This document shows positions 1-7,425 of a stretch of DNA of 20,959 nucleotides, piece by piece. The DNA is from an uncultured Clostridium sp. GTDB lineage: Bacteria > Bacillota > Clostridia > Lachnospirales > Lachnospiraceae. Below the pieces are notes generated by a model that was not told where the DNA came from, did no database searches, and saw nothing but the letters and a program-made list of their open reading frames with translations. Within the stretch, counting starts at the first letter, position 1. Every line of letters starts with the position of its first letter. Position numbers and translations under genes: made by a program. The stretch spans positions 1 through 20,959 of the forward strand of contig UQMJ01000035.1 of NCBI GenBank assembly GCA_900542035.1. Reading direction: 5' to 3'.

Positions 1-2
1 TT

Positions 3-1169
3 TTGTCAATGAGCCTGATTTTGCCTGGGACGGCTCTGGCCGTTACCAATCAGGATGTAAAAGACGCAAAAAATCAGGCGGCTTCTATTGAAGAAGAAAA
101 GAAAAAGGCGGAGCAGACGCTGGCCGGATTAGAAAGTTTAAAAGCAGATACGGCGGCGTATGTGAAACAATTAGACGCCAGCTTAGAGCAGACTGCACAG
201 GAAATTTCCAACATTCAAAGCCAGATAGAGACGAAAGAAGGGGAGATTGCAGTTACGAAAGAGGAACTGGAAGCAGCAAAGCAGACGGAAGAAGAGCAGT
301 ATGAAGCGATGAAGCTGCGGATTCAGTATATGTACGAAAAGGGAGATACCAACTATATTGATATGCTGCTTGAGGCAGAAAGCTTTTCCGATATGCTGAA
401 CAAGGCAGAATACATCAATCAGATTTCCCAGTATGACCGGAAACAGCTGGATGCTTATGCTGCTACCAAAAACCAGATTGCGGAAAAAGAAGCGGTTTTA
501 GAGGAAGAACACGCCAAACTTCTGGATCTGGAAGACCAGGCAGAGGCAAAACACGCATCAGTAGAGACGCTTTTAGCAGGAAAACAGCAGGAATTAAAGA
601 ATTACGAAAATAAAATTGCTTCTGCAGAAAACCAGATCAACGAGTATGAAAAAGACCTGGCGGCTCAGGAAGCTAAGATTAAACAGATTGAGGCGGAAAT
701 CAAACGTCAGGAAGAAGAGGCCAGAAAAAAAGCGGAAGCGTCAGGCGAGACGTATAAGACAGCCAGCCTGGGAGATATTAAGTTTATATGGCCATGTCCA
801 GCCAGCGGCCGGATTACATCCGGATTCGGCGGAAGAAGTTCGCCGACGGAAGGAGCGTCTACTAACCATAAAGGAATCGACATCGGGGCGCCGACGGGAA
901 GTAATATTTTAGCGGCAGCTTCTGGTACGGTAACCATTTCTACTTACAGCGCTTCTGCAGGAAATTATGTGATGATTAGTCATGGGGGCGGGGTTTCTAC
1001 CGTATATATGCATTGTTCCTCCCGACTGGTCAGCGTCGGCGATAAGGTCAGCCAGGGCGATGTGATTGCCAAGGTTGGTTCGACCGGTTACTCCACCGGC
1101 CCTCACCTTCACTTCGAAATCCGGAGCGGAGGAAGTTATGTAAATCCAAGCAAGTATGTAAGTCCGTAG
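3..1169 (+). CDS. Coiled-coil M23 family peptidoglycan hydrolase (PcsB/EnvC-like), 5' partial
   Basis: Predicted secreted murein hydrolase that cleaves peptide cross-bridges, probably at the division site. The visible protein opens inside a signal peptide (a hydrophobic stretch ending LILPGTALA), so the true start lies left of the window; the TTG at position 3 is only the first in-frame codon. Residues about 15-245 are a long charged coiled coil. A C-terminal LytM/M23 domain spans about 258-388. Its zinc and catalytic residues are intact: H289 and D293 in NHKGIDIG, H337 in YMHC, and H368/H370 in GPHLHFEI. This coiled-coil plus M23 layout matches PcsB/EnvC-type proteins, which are activated by FtsEX. 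The S41 protease gene follows 36 bp downstream. From that common gene order I infer, without seeing it, that ftsE/ftsX may lie just upstream. Domain call is sure; the division role is inference. Confidence 0.9.
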   Translation: MSMSLILPGTALAVTNQDVKDAKNQAASIEEEKKKAEQTLAGLESLKADTAAYVKQLDASLEQTAQEISNIQSQIETKEGEIAVTKEELEAAKQTEEEQYEAMKLRIQYMYEKGDTNYIDMLLEAESFSDMLNKAEYINQISQYDRKQLDAYAATKNQIAEKEAVLEEEHAKLLDLEDQAEAKHASVETLLAGKQQELKNYENKIASAENQINEYEKDLAAQEAKIKQIEAEIKRQEEEARKKAEASGETYKTASLGDIKFIWPCPASGRITSGFGGRSSPTEGASTNHKGIDIGAPTGSNILAAASGTVTISTYSASAGNYVMISHGGGVSTVYMHCSSRLVSVGDKVSQGDVIAKVGSTGYSTGPHLHFEIRSGGSYVNPSKYVSP

Positions 1170-1205
1170 GGAAACATAGAAAAGACAGAGATAGGAGAAC
1201 AGCAA

Positions 1206-2663
1206 GTGGATCACAAAGACAGAGATAATAAATTTTGGAAAGGCGTCCTGGCAGGCGCACTGGTAACTGCATTTGCAGGGCTGATAGTGGTAGGACTTTC
1301 TGCAGGAATCTTTCTGTTTGGAAACGGAATTATCCGGAAGGCCCAGAAACCCAAGGGGCCTGGTTATGAGCTGGAGCAGCAGGCGTCCAATGAGTCCAAC
1401 GTCAGCAATCAGACGTCTGCAGAAGCAAAAGAAGAGGAAGCAAAGCAGGAAGGACTGGATTATCAGCAGATTGTTGCAAAGATGAAGATGATGCAGGCCT
1501 TAATTGACGAACGTTTTCTATTTGAAGAAGATTATCAGAAGGTAGAAGATACGATTTACCTGGGAATGCTGGCAGGACTGGGAGATCCGTACACCACGTA
1601 TTACACGCCGGAAGAATTAAATGAACTTCTGGAAGAAACGGAAGGAGAATACAGCGGAATCGGTGCGCTGGTAAGCCAGAACCGTCTGACCGGACTGATT
1701 TCCATTTTAAAAGTCTATGACGGAACCCCAAGCGCAGAAGCAGGGATGCTGGCAGGCGATCAGCTGTATAAAGTAGATGGAGAATCCGTCAGCGGTATGG
1801 ATTTAGATGTTTTAGTCAACAGCAAGATCAAAGGCAAAGAAGGAAGTACCGTGGAGATTGAGGTGTACCGTCCGTCTATTGAAGATTATGTTACCCTGAA
1901 AATTACCAGAAGAAAGATTGAAGTTCCAACTGTAGAATATGAAATGCTGGAGAACCAGATTGGTTATCTGATTATCAGTCAGTTTGACGTCGTAACAGAA
2001 AAGCAGTTTGCTGACGCAATCGAAGATATGAAAAACCAGGGGATGGAAAAATTGATTATCGATCTGCGCAACAATCCTGGAGGGGTCATGCAGACAGCCC
2101 TGGCAATGCTGGATTATGTGCTGGAAGATGATATTACCACCTATCAGGACCCGTACAGCCAGAAGGAAAACGATGGAAAGACCCTTCTGCTCTATACGGC
2201 AGATAAGAATGAGAAAGGCGACAGTTTCAGCTGCAGTGATGGAAAAAGTCTGGATATTCCGATTGTGGTGCTGATGAACGAATCTTCCGCCAGCGCTTCC
2301 GAGATTTTTGCAGGCACCCTGCAGGACTATGGCAAGGCAGAGATTGTAGGAACCACCAGTTTCGGAAAAGGCATTGTACAGTCGCTGTTCCCACTGGGCG
2401 ATGGTTCCGGAGTAAAGCTGACCACAGAGCATTACTACACTCCAAGCGGAGAAGATCTCCATGGAGAAGGGGTAGAACCAGATGTAGAAGTACAGCCGAA
2501 CGAGGAACTGCTGAAACGTCTGGTAGTCGAGCACGAGGCAGACAACCAGCTTCAGGCAGCCATTGACGTACTGGAAGAAGGGGCGGATGCAGTAAAAGAA
2601 CGCCTGGAGGAAGAAAGCCGGACAGAAGAAAAGGCTGCAGAAACAGCGGGAGCAGAGGAATAA
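1206..2663 (+). CDS. S41 family C-terminal processing protease with PDZ domain (CtpA/CtpB type)
   Basis: Membrane-anchored serine protease of the carboxyl-terminal processing family, acting outside the membrane. The start is GTG at 1206, supported by AGGAG at 1193-1197 with an 8-nt gap. Residues about 15-40 form an N-terminal transmembrane anchor, followed by a Gln/Glu/Ser-rich linker. The peptidase S41 N-terminal region covers about 85-140, a PDZ domain about 145-230, and the protease core about 240-425. The catalytic dyad is visible as S363 in SSASASEI and K388 in SFGKGIVQS. Their 25-residue spacing equals that of the Ser-Lys dyad in E. coli Prc. The C-terminal tail is acidic. The 485-residue length is normal for the family. 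The stop codon overlaps the next gene's start (TAATG), indicating translational coupling. The adjacent M23 hydrolase is a plausible processing substrate, by analogy only. Confidence 0.93.
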   Translation: MDHKDRDNKFWKGVLAGALVTAFAGLIVVGLSAGIFLFGNGIIRKAQKPKGPGYELEQQASNESNVSNQTSAEAKEEEAKQEGLDYQQIVAKMKMMQALIDERFLFEEDYQKVEDTIYLGMLAGLGDPYTTYYTPEELNELLEETEGEYSGIGALVSQNRLTGLISILKVYDGTPSAEAGMLAGDQLYKVDGESVSGMDLDVLVNSKIKGKEGSTVEIEVYRPSIEDYVTLKITRRKIEVPTVEYEMLENQIGYLIISQFDVVTEKQFADAIEDMKNQGMEKLIIDLRNNPGGVMQTALAMLDYVLEDDITTYQDPYSQKENDGKTLLLYTADKNEKGDSFSCSDGKSLDIPIVVLMNESSASASEIFAGTLQDYGKAEIVGTTSFGKGIVQSLFPLGDGSGVKLTTEHYYTPSGEDLHGEGVEPDVEVQPNEELLKRLVVEHEADNQLQAAIDVLEEGADAVKERLEEESRTEEKAAETAGAEE

Positions 2664-3640
2664 TGCCGGTAAAATTTTATATGGCGCCTATGGAGGGAAT
2701 TACCGGATATGTGTACCGGAATGCATACCACCGGTATTTCTCTCCTATGGATAAATATGTGACTCCATTTATTGTGCCCAACCAGAACCGGTCGTTAAAA
2801 TCCAGAGAGTTAAACGATGTTCTTCCGGAACATAATAAAGGGATGAACGTGGTTCCCCAGATTCTGACCAACCAGGCCCAGGATTTTCTGTGGTGTGCAG
2901 AAAAGATGGGAGAACTGGGCTATGGGGAAGTCAATCTGAATCTGGGCTGCCCGTCGGGAACGGTGGTTTCCAAAGGGCGGGGGGCTGGTTTCCTGAAGGA
3001 TACGAATCAGCTGGATCAGTTTCTGGAGGAAGTATTTTCTAAAACTTCCCAGCAAATTTCCATTAAAACCAGGCTGGGAATGCATGACGAGGATGAGTTT
3101 GAAAAATTAATGGAGATTTTCAATCGCTATCCTCTGAAAGAACTGATAATACATCCGCGAGTGCGGGAAGATTACTATAAAAACCAGCCGCGGCTGGACG
3201 GATTTGCCTATGGACTTGAGAAAAGCCGCTGTCCGGTCTGCTATAACGGCAATGTGTTTCAAACAGAAGACTTTCTAAAAATCCGGACAAGATTCCCAGA
3301 AGCGGAAGCAATGATGTTAGGCAGAGGCCTGATTGCAAATCCAGGACTGGCAGAACAGCTTCGGGAAGCAGAGGACGGACAAGAAAGCCGGTTTCCTGAG
3401 GATTTAAAAAGGCGTGTGTTTGAATTTCACAAGGAAGTCCTGGCCGGATACCAAGAGATTCTGTCAGGGGATCGGAACGTCCTGTTTAAAATGAAGGAAT
3501 TGTGGGCCTATATGGACAACCTGTTTGAAGGCGGGGAAAAGATCAAAAAGAAAATCAAAAAATCAGAACGTTTAGACGAATATCAGAGTTATGTGGAAAC
3601 CCTTTTTGACGAAGCAGTGTGGAAAGGAGACAGGATATGA
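2663..3640 (+). CDS. tRNA-dihydrouridine synthase family protein
   Basis: FMN-dependent enzyme predicted to reduce uridine to dihydrouridine in tRNA D-loops. It is a TIM barrel with the Dus motifs in order: APMEGITG (residues 8-15), LNLGCPSGTVVSKGRGAGFL (about 92-111) with catalytic C96, KTRLGM (135-140), IIHPR (162-166), YNGNV (194-198) and MLGRGLIANPGL (218-229). These cover the flavin phosphate site and the active-site Cys, Lys and His/Arg positions. The usual H-x-R-T-R-x-Q-x-Y stretch reads HPRVREDYYKN, so the substrate-side loop is diverged. At 325 residues it is typical. It begins within the stop codon of the S41 gene and ends by overlapping the next gene by 4 nt, so the three genes form one operon. 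The exact Dus subclass is not assigned. Confidence 0.92.
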   Translation: MPVKFYMAPMEGITGYVYRNAYHRYFSPMDKYVTPFIVPNQNRSLKSRELNDVLPEHNKGMNVVPQILTNQAQDFLWCAEKMGELGYGEVNLNLGCPSGTVVSKGRGAGFLKDTNQLDQFLEEVFSKTSQQISIKTRLGMHDEDEFEKLMEIFNRYPLKELIIHPRVREDYYKNQPRLDGFAYGLEKSRCPVCYNGNVFQTEDFLKIRTRFPEAEAMMLGRGLIANPGLAEQLREAEDGQESRFPEDLKRRVFEFHKEVLAGYQEILSGDRNVLFKMKELWAYMDNLFEGGEKIKKKIKKSERLDEYQSYVETLFDEAVWKGDRI

Positions 3641-3903
3641 TTTTGATTTGGAACCGGAGTTCTGTGTACAAAGGAAGAAATATGGGGGAGTGTGCCCGAA
3701 TTCGGGATTTGCTGTCTGCCAACAATCTGGATTATACCTGGAAGGTACATAACCGCAGCAGCAGATGGTCCGGCAGGTATGGCGGCGGTACGGTGCGGGC
3801 CCAGTTTGGCAGCGCTGGTGATTTAACTCCCTATGAGTATGAGGTGTTTGTTCATAAAAAAGACTATGAACTGGCAAAGTATTTAATTGAACAAAGCAAG
3901 TAA
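3637..3903 (+). CDS. Small DUF2007-like protein
   Basis: An 88-residue soluble protein of unknown function. I chose ATG 3637 because AAGGAG sits about 8 nt upstream and the start overlaps the dus stop as ATGA; an in-frame GTG at 3619 would bury the ribosome binding site. The N-terminus ILIWNRSSVYKG and the C-terminus YEYEVFVHKKDYELAKYLIE frame a Gly/Arg/Ser-rich middle. The ending resembles DUF2007-type 'putative signal transducing' domains, where a beta strand is followed by an (E/D)xxxAxxLL helix, but this is a weak pattern match. It is the last gene of the M23-S41-dus operon, directly before a terminator. No catalytic residues are apparent. Confidence 0.75.
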   Translation: MILIWNRSSVYKGRNMGECARIRDLLSANNLDYTWKVHNRSSRWSGRYGGGTVRAQFGSAGDLTPYEYEVFVHKKDYELAKYLIEQSK

Positions 3904-3911
3904 GAAACGAC

Positions 3912-3946
3912 AAAAAAACTTCGCCCACGTTAAGGCGAAGTTTTTT
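3912..3946. terminator. Bidirectional intrinsic terminator
   Basis: The stem CTTCGCC (3919-3925) pairs with GGCGAAG (3934-3940) around an 8-nt loop. It is flanked by seven A residues on the left and six T residues on the right, so each strand shows a GC-rich hairpin followed by a U-run. It lies between the convergent DUF2007-like and threonine aldolase genes and can serve both. Confidence 0.92.
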
Positions 3947-3968
3947 CGTTAACAGAGATTAGTCTGGT

Positions 3969-4997
3969 TTATTTGGACAATTCCTTTAAACGTGCAACGA
4001 AACGATGAGCTTCTTCTTCCTTTGTTGCCCAGGAAGTAACCAGGCGGATGACAGAGTGGCTGTTATCTGCCTTTTTCTGTACAGAGAATAAAAATTCTTC
4101 GGACAGTTTTTCAATCAGGGAATCCGGAAAAATTGGAAACAGCTGATTGCTGACCGAGTCCGAATCAAAGGAATAGCCGCATTCGATAATGCCCTGACGA
4201 AGGATAGCCGCCATTTTATTGGCATGGGAAGCCAGGTCATAAAATAAATGGTCTGTAAACAGTTCTTCAAACTGAATTCCCAGCAAAAAGCCTTTTGCAA
4301 ACATGGCGCCTCTCTGCTTAATGGAAAAACGGAAATCTTCTTTTAATGCAGGATTTAAAATCACAAGCGCTTCGCCGAAAAGAGCGCCGTTTTTCGTACC
4401 GCCGATGTAGAATACATCGGTAAGGCTGGCAATCTGTGCCAGAGTTAAATCATTGACCGGACTGGTAAGAGCAGCTCCCATTCTGGCTCCGTCCATAAAC
4501 AGAAAAAGTCCACGATCTTTACAGAATGCAGATAAGGCAGTCAGCTCTTTTAACGTATACTGGGTGCCAATTTCGGTAGTATTGGAAATATAAACCATTT
4601 TTGGCTGAACCATGTGTTCATCAGTATGAAAATCCAGAGCTGCCTGTACCAGTTCAGGGGTCAGCTTTCCGTCAGGAGAAGCCATGGCAATGACCTTGTG
4701 GCCAGTAGCTTCAATGGCTCCGGTTTCATGGACATTAATATGTCCGGTTTCTGCAGCAATCACTGCCTGGTAAGGCCGTAAAGAAGAACCAATGACCAGC
4801 AGGTTGGTCTGGGTACCTCCTGGAATGATATGAATATCAGCAGTATGGTCCTGGATTTCCTGATGAATTAACTCAATAGCGTGGGCTGTGTGGCAGTCCA
4901 TGCTGTAGCCAGGATGTTGTTCCAGGCTGGCTTTGGAAATGGCTTCTAAAATACGGGAATGTGCTCCCTCACTATAATCATTATTAAAACTATACAT
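3969..4997 (-). CDS. Low-specificity L-threonine aldolase family (PLP, beta-eliminating lyase fold)
   Basis: PLP enzyme predicted to cleave L-threonine or L-allo-threonine to glycine and acetaldehyde in the cytosol. The start at 4997 gives 342 residues beginning MYSFNNDYSEGAH, the usual aldolase opening. An upstream in-frame ATG at 5039 would run into the preceding gene. The nearest Shine-Dalgarno-like AAAGGA lies about 15 nt from the ATG, which is rather long. PLP-site features are clear: ETGHINVHETGA (residues 83-94), DGARMGAAL (169-177) with the Asp that pairs with the pyridine nitrogen, and IGGTKNGALFGE (198-209) with Schiff-base K202. It starts 11 bp after the stop of the PurF-like gene, so the two share a transcript and perhaps coupled translation. 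Allo-form specificity cannot be read from the sequence. Confidence 0.92.
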   Translation of the reverse strand: MYSFNNDYSEGAHSRILEAISKASLEQHPGYSMDCHTAHAIELIHQEIQDHTADIHIIPGGTQTNLLVIGSSLRPYQAVIAAETGHINVHETGAIEATGHKVIAMASPDGKLTPELVQAALDFHTDEHMVQPKMVYISNTTEIGTQYTLKELTALSAFCKDRGLFLFMDGARMGAALTSPVNDLTLAQIASLTDVFYIGGTKNGALFGEALVILNPALKEDFRFSIKQRGAMFAKGFLLGIQFEELFTDHLFYDLASHANKMAAILRQGIIECGYSFDSDSVSNQLFPIFPDSLIEKLSEEFLFSVQKKADNSHSVIRLVTSWATKEEEAHRFVARLKELSK

Positions 4998-5008
4998 GGC
5001 AAATAATG

Positions 5009-6424
5009 TTATTCCTTTCCGCTCCAGCAATAGGTGCAAAGTTTACAAGGAGACAGGCCGATAGACTCTACCAGGTCGTCCAGCCGGTGGAAACGCAGGG
5101 TGGTAAAGTTCAGCCGTTTGCGGATTTCTTCAACCATTGCTGCATAATTTTCACTGTCTGGGTCTGCATAATCAGCCAGAAGTTCCGGAGAGACATTGTC
5201 TCCTTCCCGCTCTCGGATAATTCTTCTGGTAATCAGATCCAGCTCAGAATTGGAACGGGAGAAGTTTAAATATTTACAGCCAAACAGAAGCGGCGGGCAG
5301 GCCGGACGGATATGGACTTCTTTTGCGCCGCTCTGATATAAAAATTCAGTGGTTTCGCTGAGCTGGGTGCCGCGGACGATGGAGTCGTCAATCAGCAGCA
5401 GACGGCGGTCACGGATCAAGGCGTCTACCGGAATCAGCTTCATTTTGGCAATCAGGTTCCGCTGTCTCTGGTTTTGAGGCATAAAGGATCTGGGCCAGGT
5501 AGGAGTATATTTAATAAAGGGTCTGGAAAATGGAATTCCGGACTCATTTGCATATCCGATAGCGTGGGCGATACCAGAATCGGGAACGCCTGCAACACTG
5601 TCCGGCCGGACAGAATCATTTTGATCCCGCTGCGCCAGCAGACGTCCGCAATTATAACGCATCTGTTCTACATTGACGCCCTCATAAGTAGAGGTGGGAT
5701 AGCCATAATATACCCAGAGGAACGAACAGATCTTCATTTCTCTGCGGGGCTTGCTGAGACACTGAATTGCCTCAGGGGTAATCAGAACAATTTCTCCAGG
5801 GCCTAATTCTGAATAATCGGTATATCCCAGGTTGATGTATGCAAAACTTTCAAAGGAAACGCAGTAGCCGTCATCTTTTTTTCCAATGCTGAGAGAAGTA
5901 CGGCCTAATCGGTCTCTGGACGCATAAATACCTTCTGGTGTCAGAAGCAGGATACTCATGGAACCGTCGATGATTTCCTGGGCATAGAGAAGACCTTCTA
6001 CCAGACTTTCCCTCTGATTAATAATAGAAGCGACTAATTCACTGCTGTTAATGCGTCCGCCGCTCATTTCCAGAAAATGAATGTGGCCGTTGTCATAGGC
6101 TTTGCGTACCAGTTCTTCTTCGTTGTTGATTTTACCTACTGTGGCAATGGCATAGCTGCCAAGATGAGACTGGATTAAAAGTGGCTGAGGATCCGTATCA
6201 GAAATAGAACCGATGCCTACATTTCCTTCCAGTTCTTCTACATCCCGTTCAAATTTTGTCCGGAATGGAGAATTTTCGATATTATGAATTGAACGTTGGA
6301 AACCATTGGGGCCGTAAACTGCCATGCCGCCTCTACGGGTTCCCAGATGAGAATGATAATCAGTGCCAAAAAATAAATCCATGACACAACTTGATTTCGA
6401 TACAACACCAAAGATTCCGCCCAT
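5009..6424 (-). CDS. PurF-like amidophosphoribosyltransferase homologue lacking the catalytic Cys
   Basis: Homologue of glutamine PRPP amidotransferase, the first enzyme of purine synthesis, with an Ntn glutaminase fold (residues about 2-230) and a phosphoribosyltransferase domain (about 260-400). The PRPP loop LLLIDDSIVRGTQ (342-354) is intact. Cysteines that appear to match the structural Fe-S cluster ligands of the B. subtilis-type enzyme are kept: C233, C383 and the C-terminal group C460/C463/C466. However, the protein begins M-G-G-I-F-G where canonical PurF has C-G-I-F-G after processing, so the nucleophilic cysteine is glycine. The usual HRGQESAG block reads RRGGMAVYG, and the NG oxyanion region reads ATVGKINN. 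Glutamine hydrolysis is therefore unlikely; ammonia use or another role is possible. The start has AAGGAG 9 nt upstream. It precedes threonine aldolase, not a purine operon. The family call is firm; the function is open. Confidence 0.9.
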   Translation of the reverse strand: MGGIFGVVSKSSCVMDLFFGTDYHSHLGTRRGGMAVYGPNGFQRSIHNIENSPFRTKFERDVEELEGNVGIGSISDTDPQPLLIQSHLGSYAIATVGKINNEEELVRKAYDNGHIHFLEMSGGRINSSELVASIINQRESLVEGLLYAQEIIDGSMSILLLTPEGIYASRDRLGRTSLSIGKKDDGYCVSFESFAYINLGYTDYSELGPGEIVLITPEAIQCLSKPRREMKICSFLWVYYGYPTSTYEGVNVEQMRYNCGRLLAQRDQNDSVRPDSVAGVPDSGIAHAIGYANESGIPFSRPFIKYTPTWPRSFMPQNQRQRNLIAKMKLIPVDALIRDRRLLLIDDSIVRGTQLSETTEFLYQSGAKEVHIRPACPPLLFGCKYLNFSRSNSELDLITRRIIREREGDNVSPELLADYADPDSENYAAMVEEIRKRLNFTTLRFHRLDDLVESIGLSPCKLCTYCWSGKE

Positions 6425-6460
6425 TGAAGTAAGCTCCTTTCCATAATAAAAACACTCTTA

Positions 6461-6490
6461 AGTGTAACATATATTACCAGGAATTTTCAA
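6461..6490 (-). promoter_or_regulatory. Candidate sigma-A promoter for the PurF-like/threonine aldolase operon
   Basis: Read on the minus strand, TTGAAA (6490-6485) and TACACT (6466-6461) are separated by 18 nt, about 37 bp before the start codon. A small inverted repeat, ACACT-CTTA-AGTGT (6452-6465), covers the -10 and the likely transcription start and could bind a regulator. The -10 matches consensus at only four of six positions. Confidence 0.5.
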
Positions 6491-6502
6491 TACAAAAAAA
6501 TT

Positions 6503-6517
6503 ATTAGAATTTCTAAT
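6503..6517. promoter_or_regulatory. Perfect palindrome between divergent genes, candidate operator
   Basis: ATTAGAA-T-TTCTAAT is a perfect inverted repeat with 7-bp arms and a single central base. It lies 12 bp upstream of the -35 element of the PurF-like promoter and about 115 bp before the amidase start codon. The A/T-rich surroundings raise the chance of coincidence. The regulator is unknown. Confidence 0.4.
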
Positions 6518-6579
6518 GAGATACATAACAAAAATCAGGAAGTTAATGCGCTGCAATAATAAAGTAAGGAAAACTTAAT

Positions 6580-6608
6580 TTGACTTCATGGAAGGACTGG
6601 CTTAAACT
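6580..6608 (+). promoter_or_regulatory. Candidate sigma-A promoter for the amidase operon
   Basis: TTGACT (6580-6585) and TAAACT (6603-6608) are separated by exactly 17 nt. Transcription would start near 6615, only just ahead of the AAGGGGG ribosome binding site (6615-6621). That makes a very short leader and lowers confidence; a promoter further left is possible. Confidence 0.4.
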
Positions 6609-6630
6609 GAAAAAAAGGGGGATTGACAAA

Positions 6631-7368
6631 ATGCGACAGGAAGAATTGAGACAGGAAAGCAGAAGAAAAAGCAGCATAGAATCCAGAAGAGAGACTGACC
6701 GGCCAAGGAGGAGAAAATCCAGGCGCAGCTCAGGCGGAAATCTGGCGGTACTGACCATGATCTGGTTTTTTGTACTGATTATCTTTATGGGGATTGGAAT
6801 TGCGATAGGCTGGTTTTTATGGGGAAAACCAGGTGCAGAAAAGGGGATCGATTTAAAATCCATTGAAGCGCCGTCCTGGATTGAGCAGGATTTTATCCGG
6901 AAAAATATTTATTCCAGACCGGCGGTAAGTTTAAAGCAGGTAGACGGAATCGTGATTCATTACGTGGCAAATCCAGGATCCACAGCAAAGCAGAACCGAG
7001 ATTATTTTGACGGCCTGGCCGATCAGAAAGAAAATGGCACATCAGCCAGCGCCCATTTTATTGTAGGACTGGAAGGAGAGGTTATCCAGGCAATCCCAAT
7101 CAGCGAGATGGCCTATGCATCCAACAACCGCAACAGCGACACCATTGCCATTGAGAGCTGCCATCCGGATGAAACGGGCAAATACAATCCCCAAACCTAT
7201 GACTCCATGGTAAAACTCACTGCATGGCTGTGCTCCGAACTGGAGTTAAATCCGAAAAAGGATGTTATCCGTCATTATGACATCAATGGAAAGAACTGCC
7301 CCAAATACTTTGTAGAAGACGAAGATGCATGGAAGCAGTTTTTAAATGATGTAGAGGACGCGATGTAA
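6631..7368 (+). CDS. Membrane-anchored N-acetylmuramoyl-L-alanine amidase (Amidase_2/PGRP fold)
   Basis: Zinc amidase predicted to cut the MurNAc-L-Ala bond of peptidoglycan. The start is ATG 6631, with AAGGGGG 9 nt upstream; the in-frame TTG at 6580 falls in a likely -35 element. The protein is 245 residues. An Arg/Ser/Glu-rich cytoplasmic tail (1-36) precedes one transmembrane helix (about 38-64), then the extracellular catalytic domain (about 95-240). The zinc ligands of the T7-lysozyme-like fold are visible as H110 in VIHYVAN, H215 in IRHYDINGKNC, and C223 in NCPKYF, with the family's eight-residue His-to-Cys spacing. SASAHFIVG (138-146) is the conserved inner strand. No SH3 or other wall-binding repeat is present, so the membrane anchor sets its location. 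It is the first gene of a five-gene plus-strand run. Confidence 0.92.
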   Translation: MRQEELRQESRRKSSIESRRETDRPRRRKSRRSSGGNLAVLTMIWFFVLIIFMGIGIAIGWFLWGKPGAEKGIDLKSIEAPSWIEQDFIRKNIYSRPAVSLKQVDGIVIHYVANPGSTAKQNRDYFDGLADQKENGTSASAHFIVGLEGEVIQAIPISEMAYASNNRNSDTIAIESCHPDETGKYNPQTYDSMVKLTAWLCSELELNPKKDVIRHYDINGKNCPKYFVEDEDAWKQFLNDVEDAM

Positions 7369-7425
7369 CCAGGCAGAAGAAAGAACTTGCCGTTTTGAAA
7401 TGCGGCTGCAGAAGGGAGGATGGCT

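Noticed and set aside
1812..2534. 240-codon minus-strand frame opposite the S41 protease
   Set aside because: It overlaps the catalytic core of a clear S41 gene, has no ribosome binding site and a Phe/His/Gln-rich composition typical of an antisense frame.
7369..7425. Possible promoter or small gene between the amidase and the unknown anchored protein
   Set aside because: The 57 bp contains a ribosome binding site but no paired -35/-10 elements, and a simple operon junction explains it.
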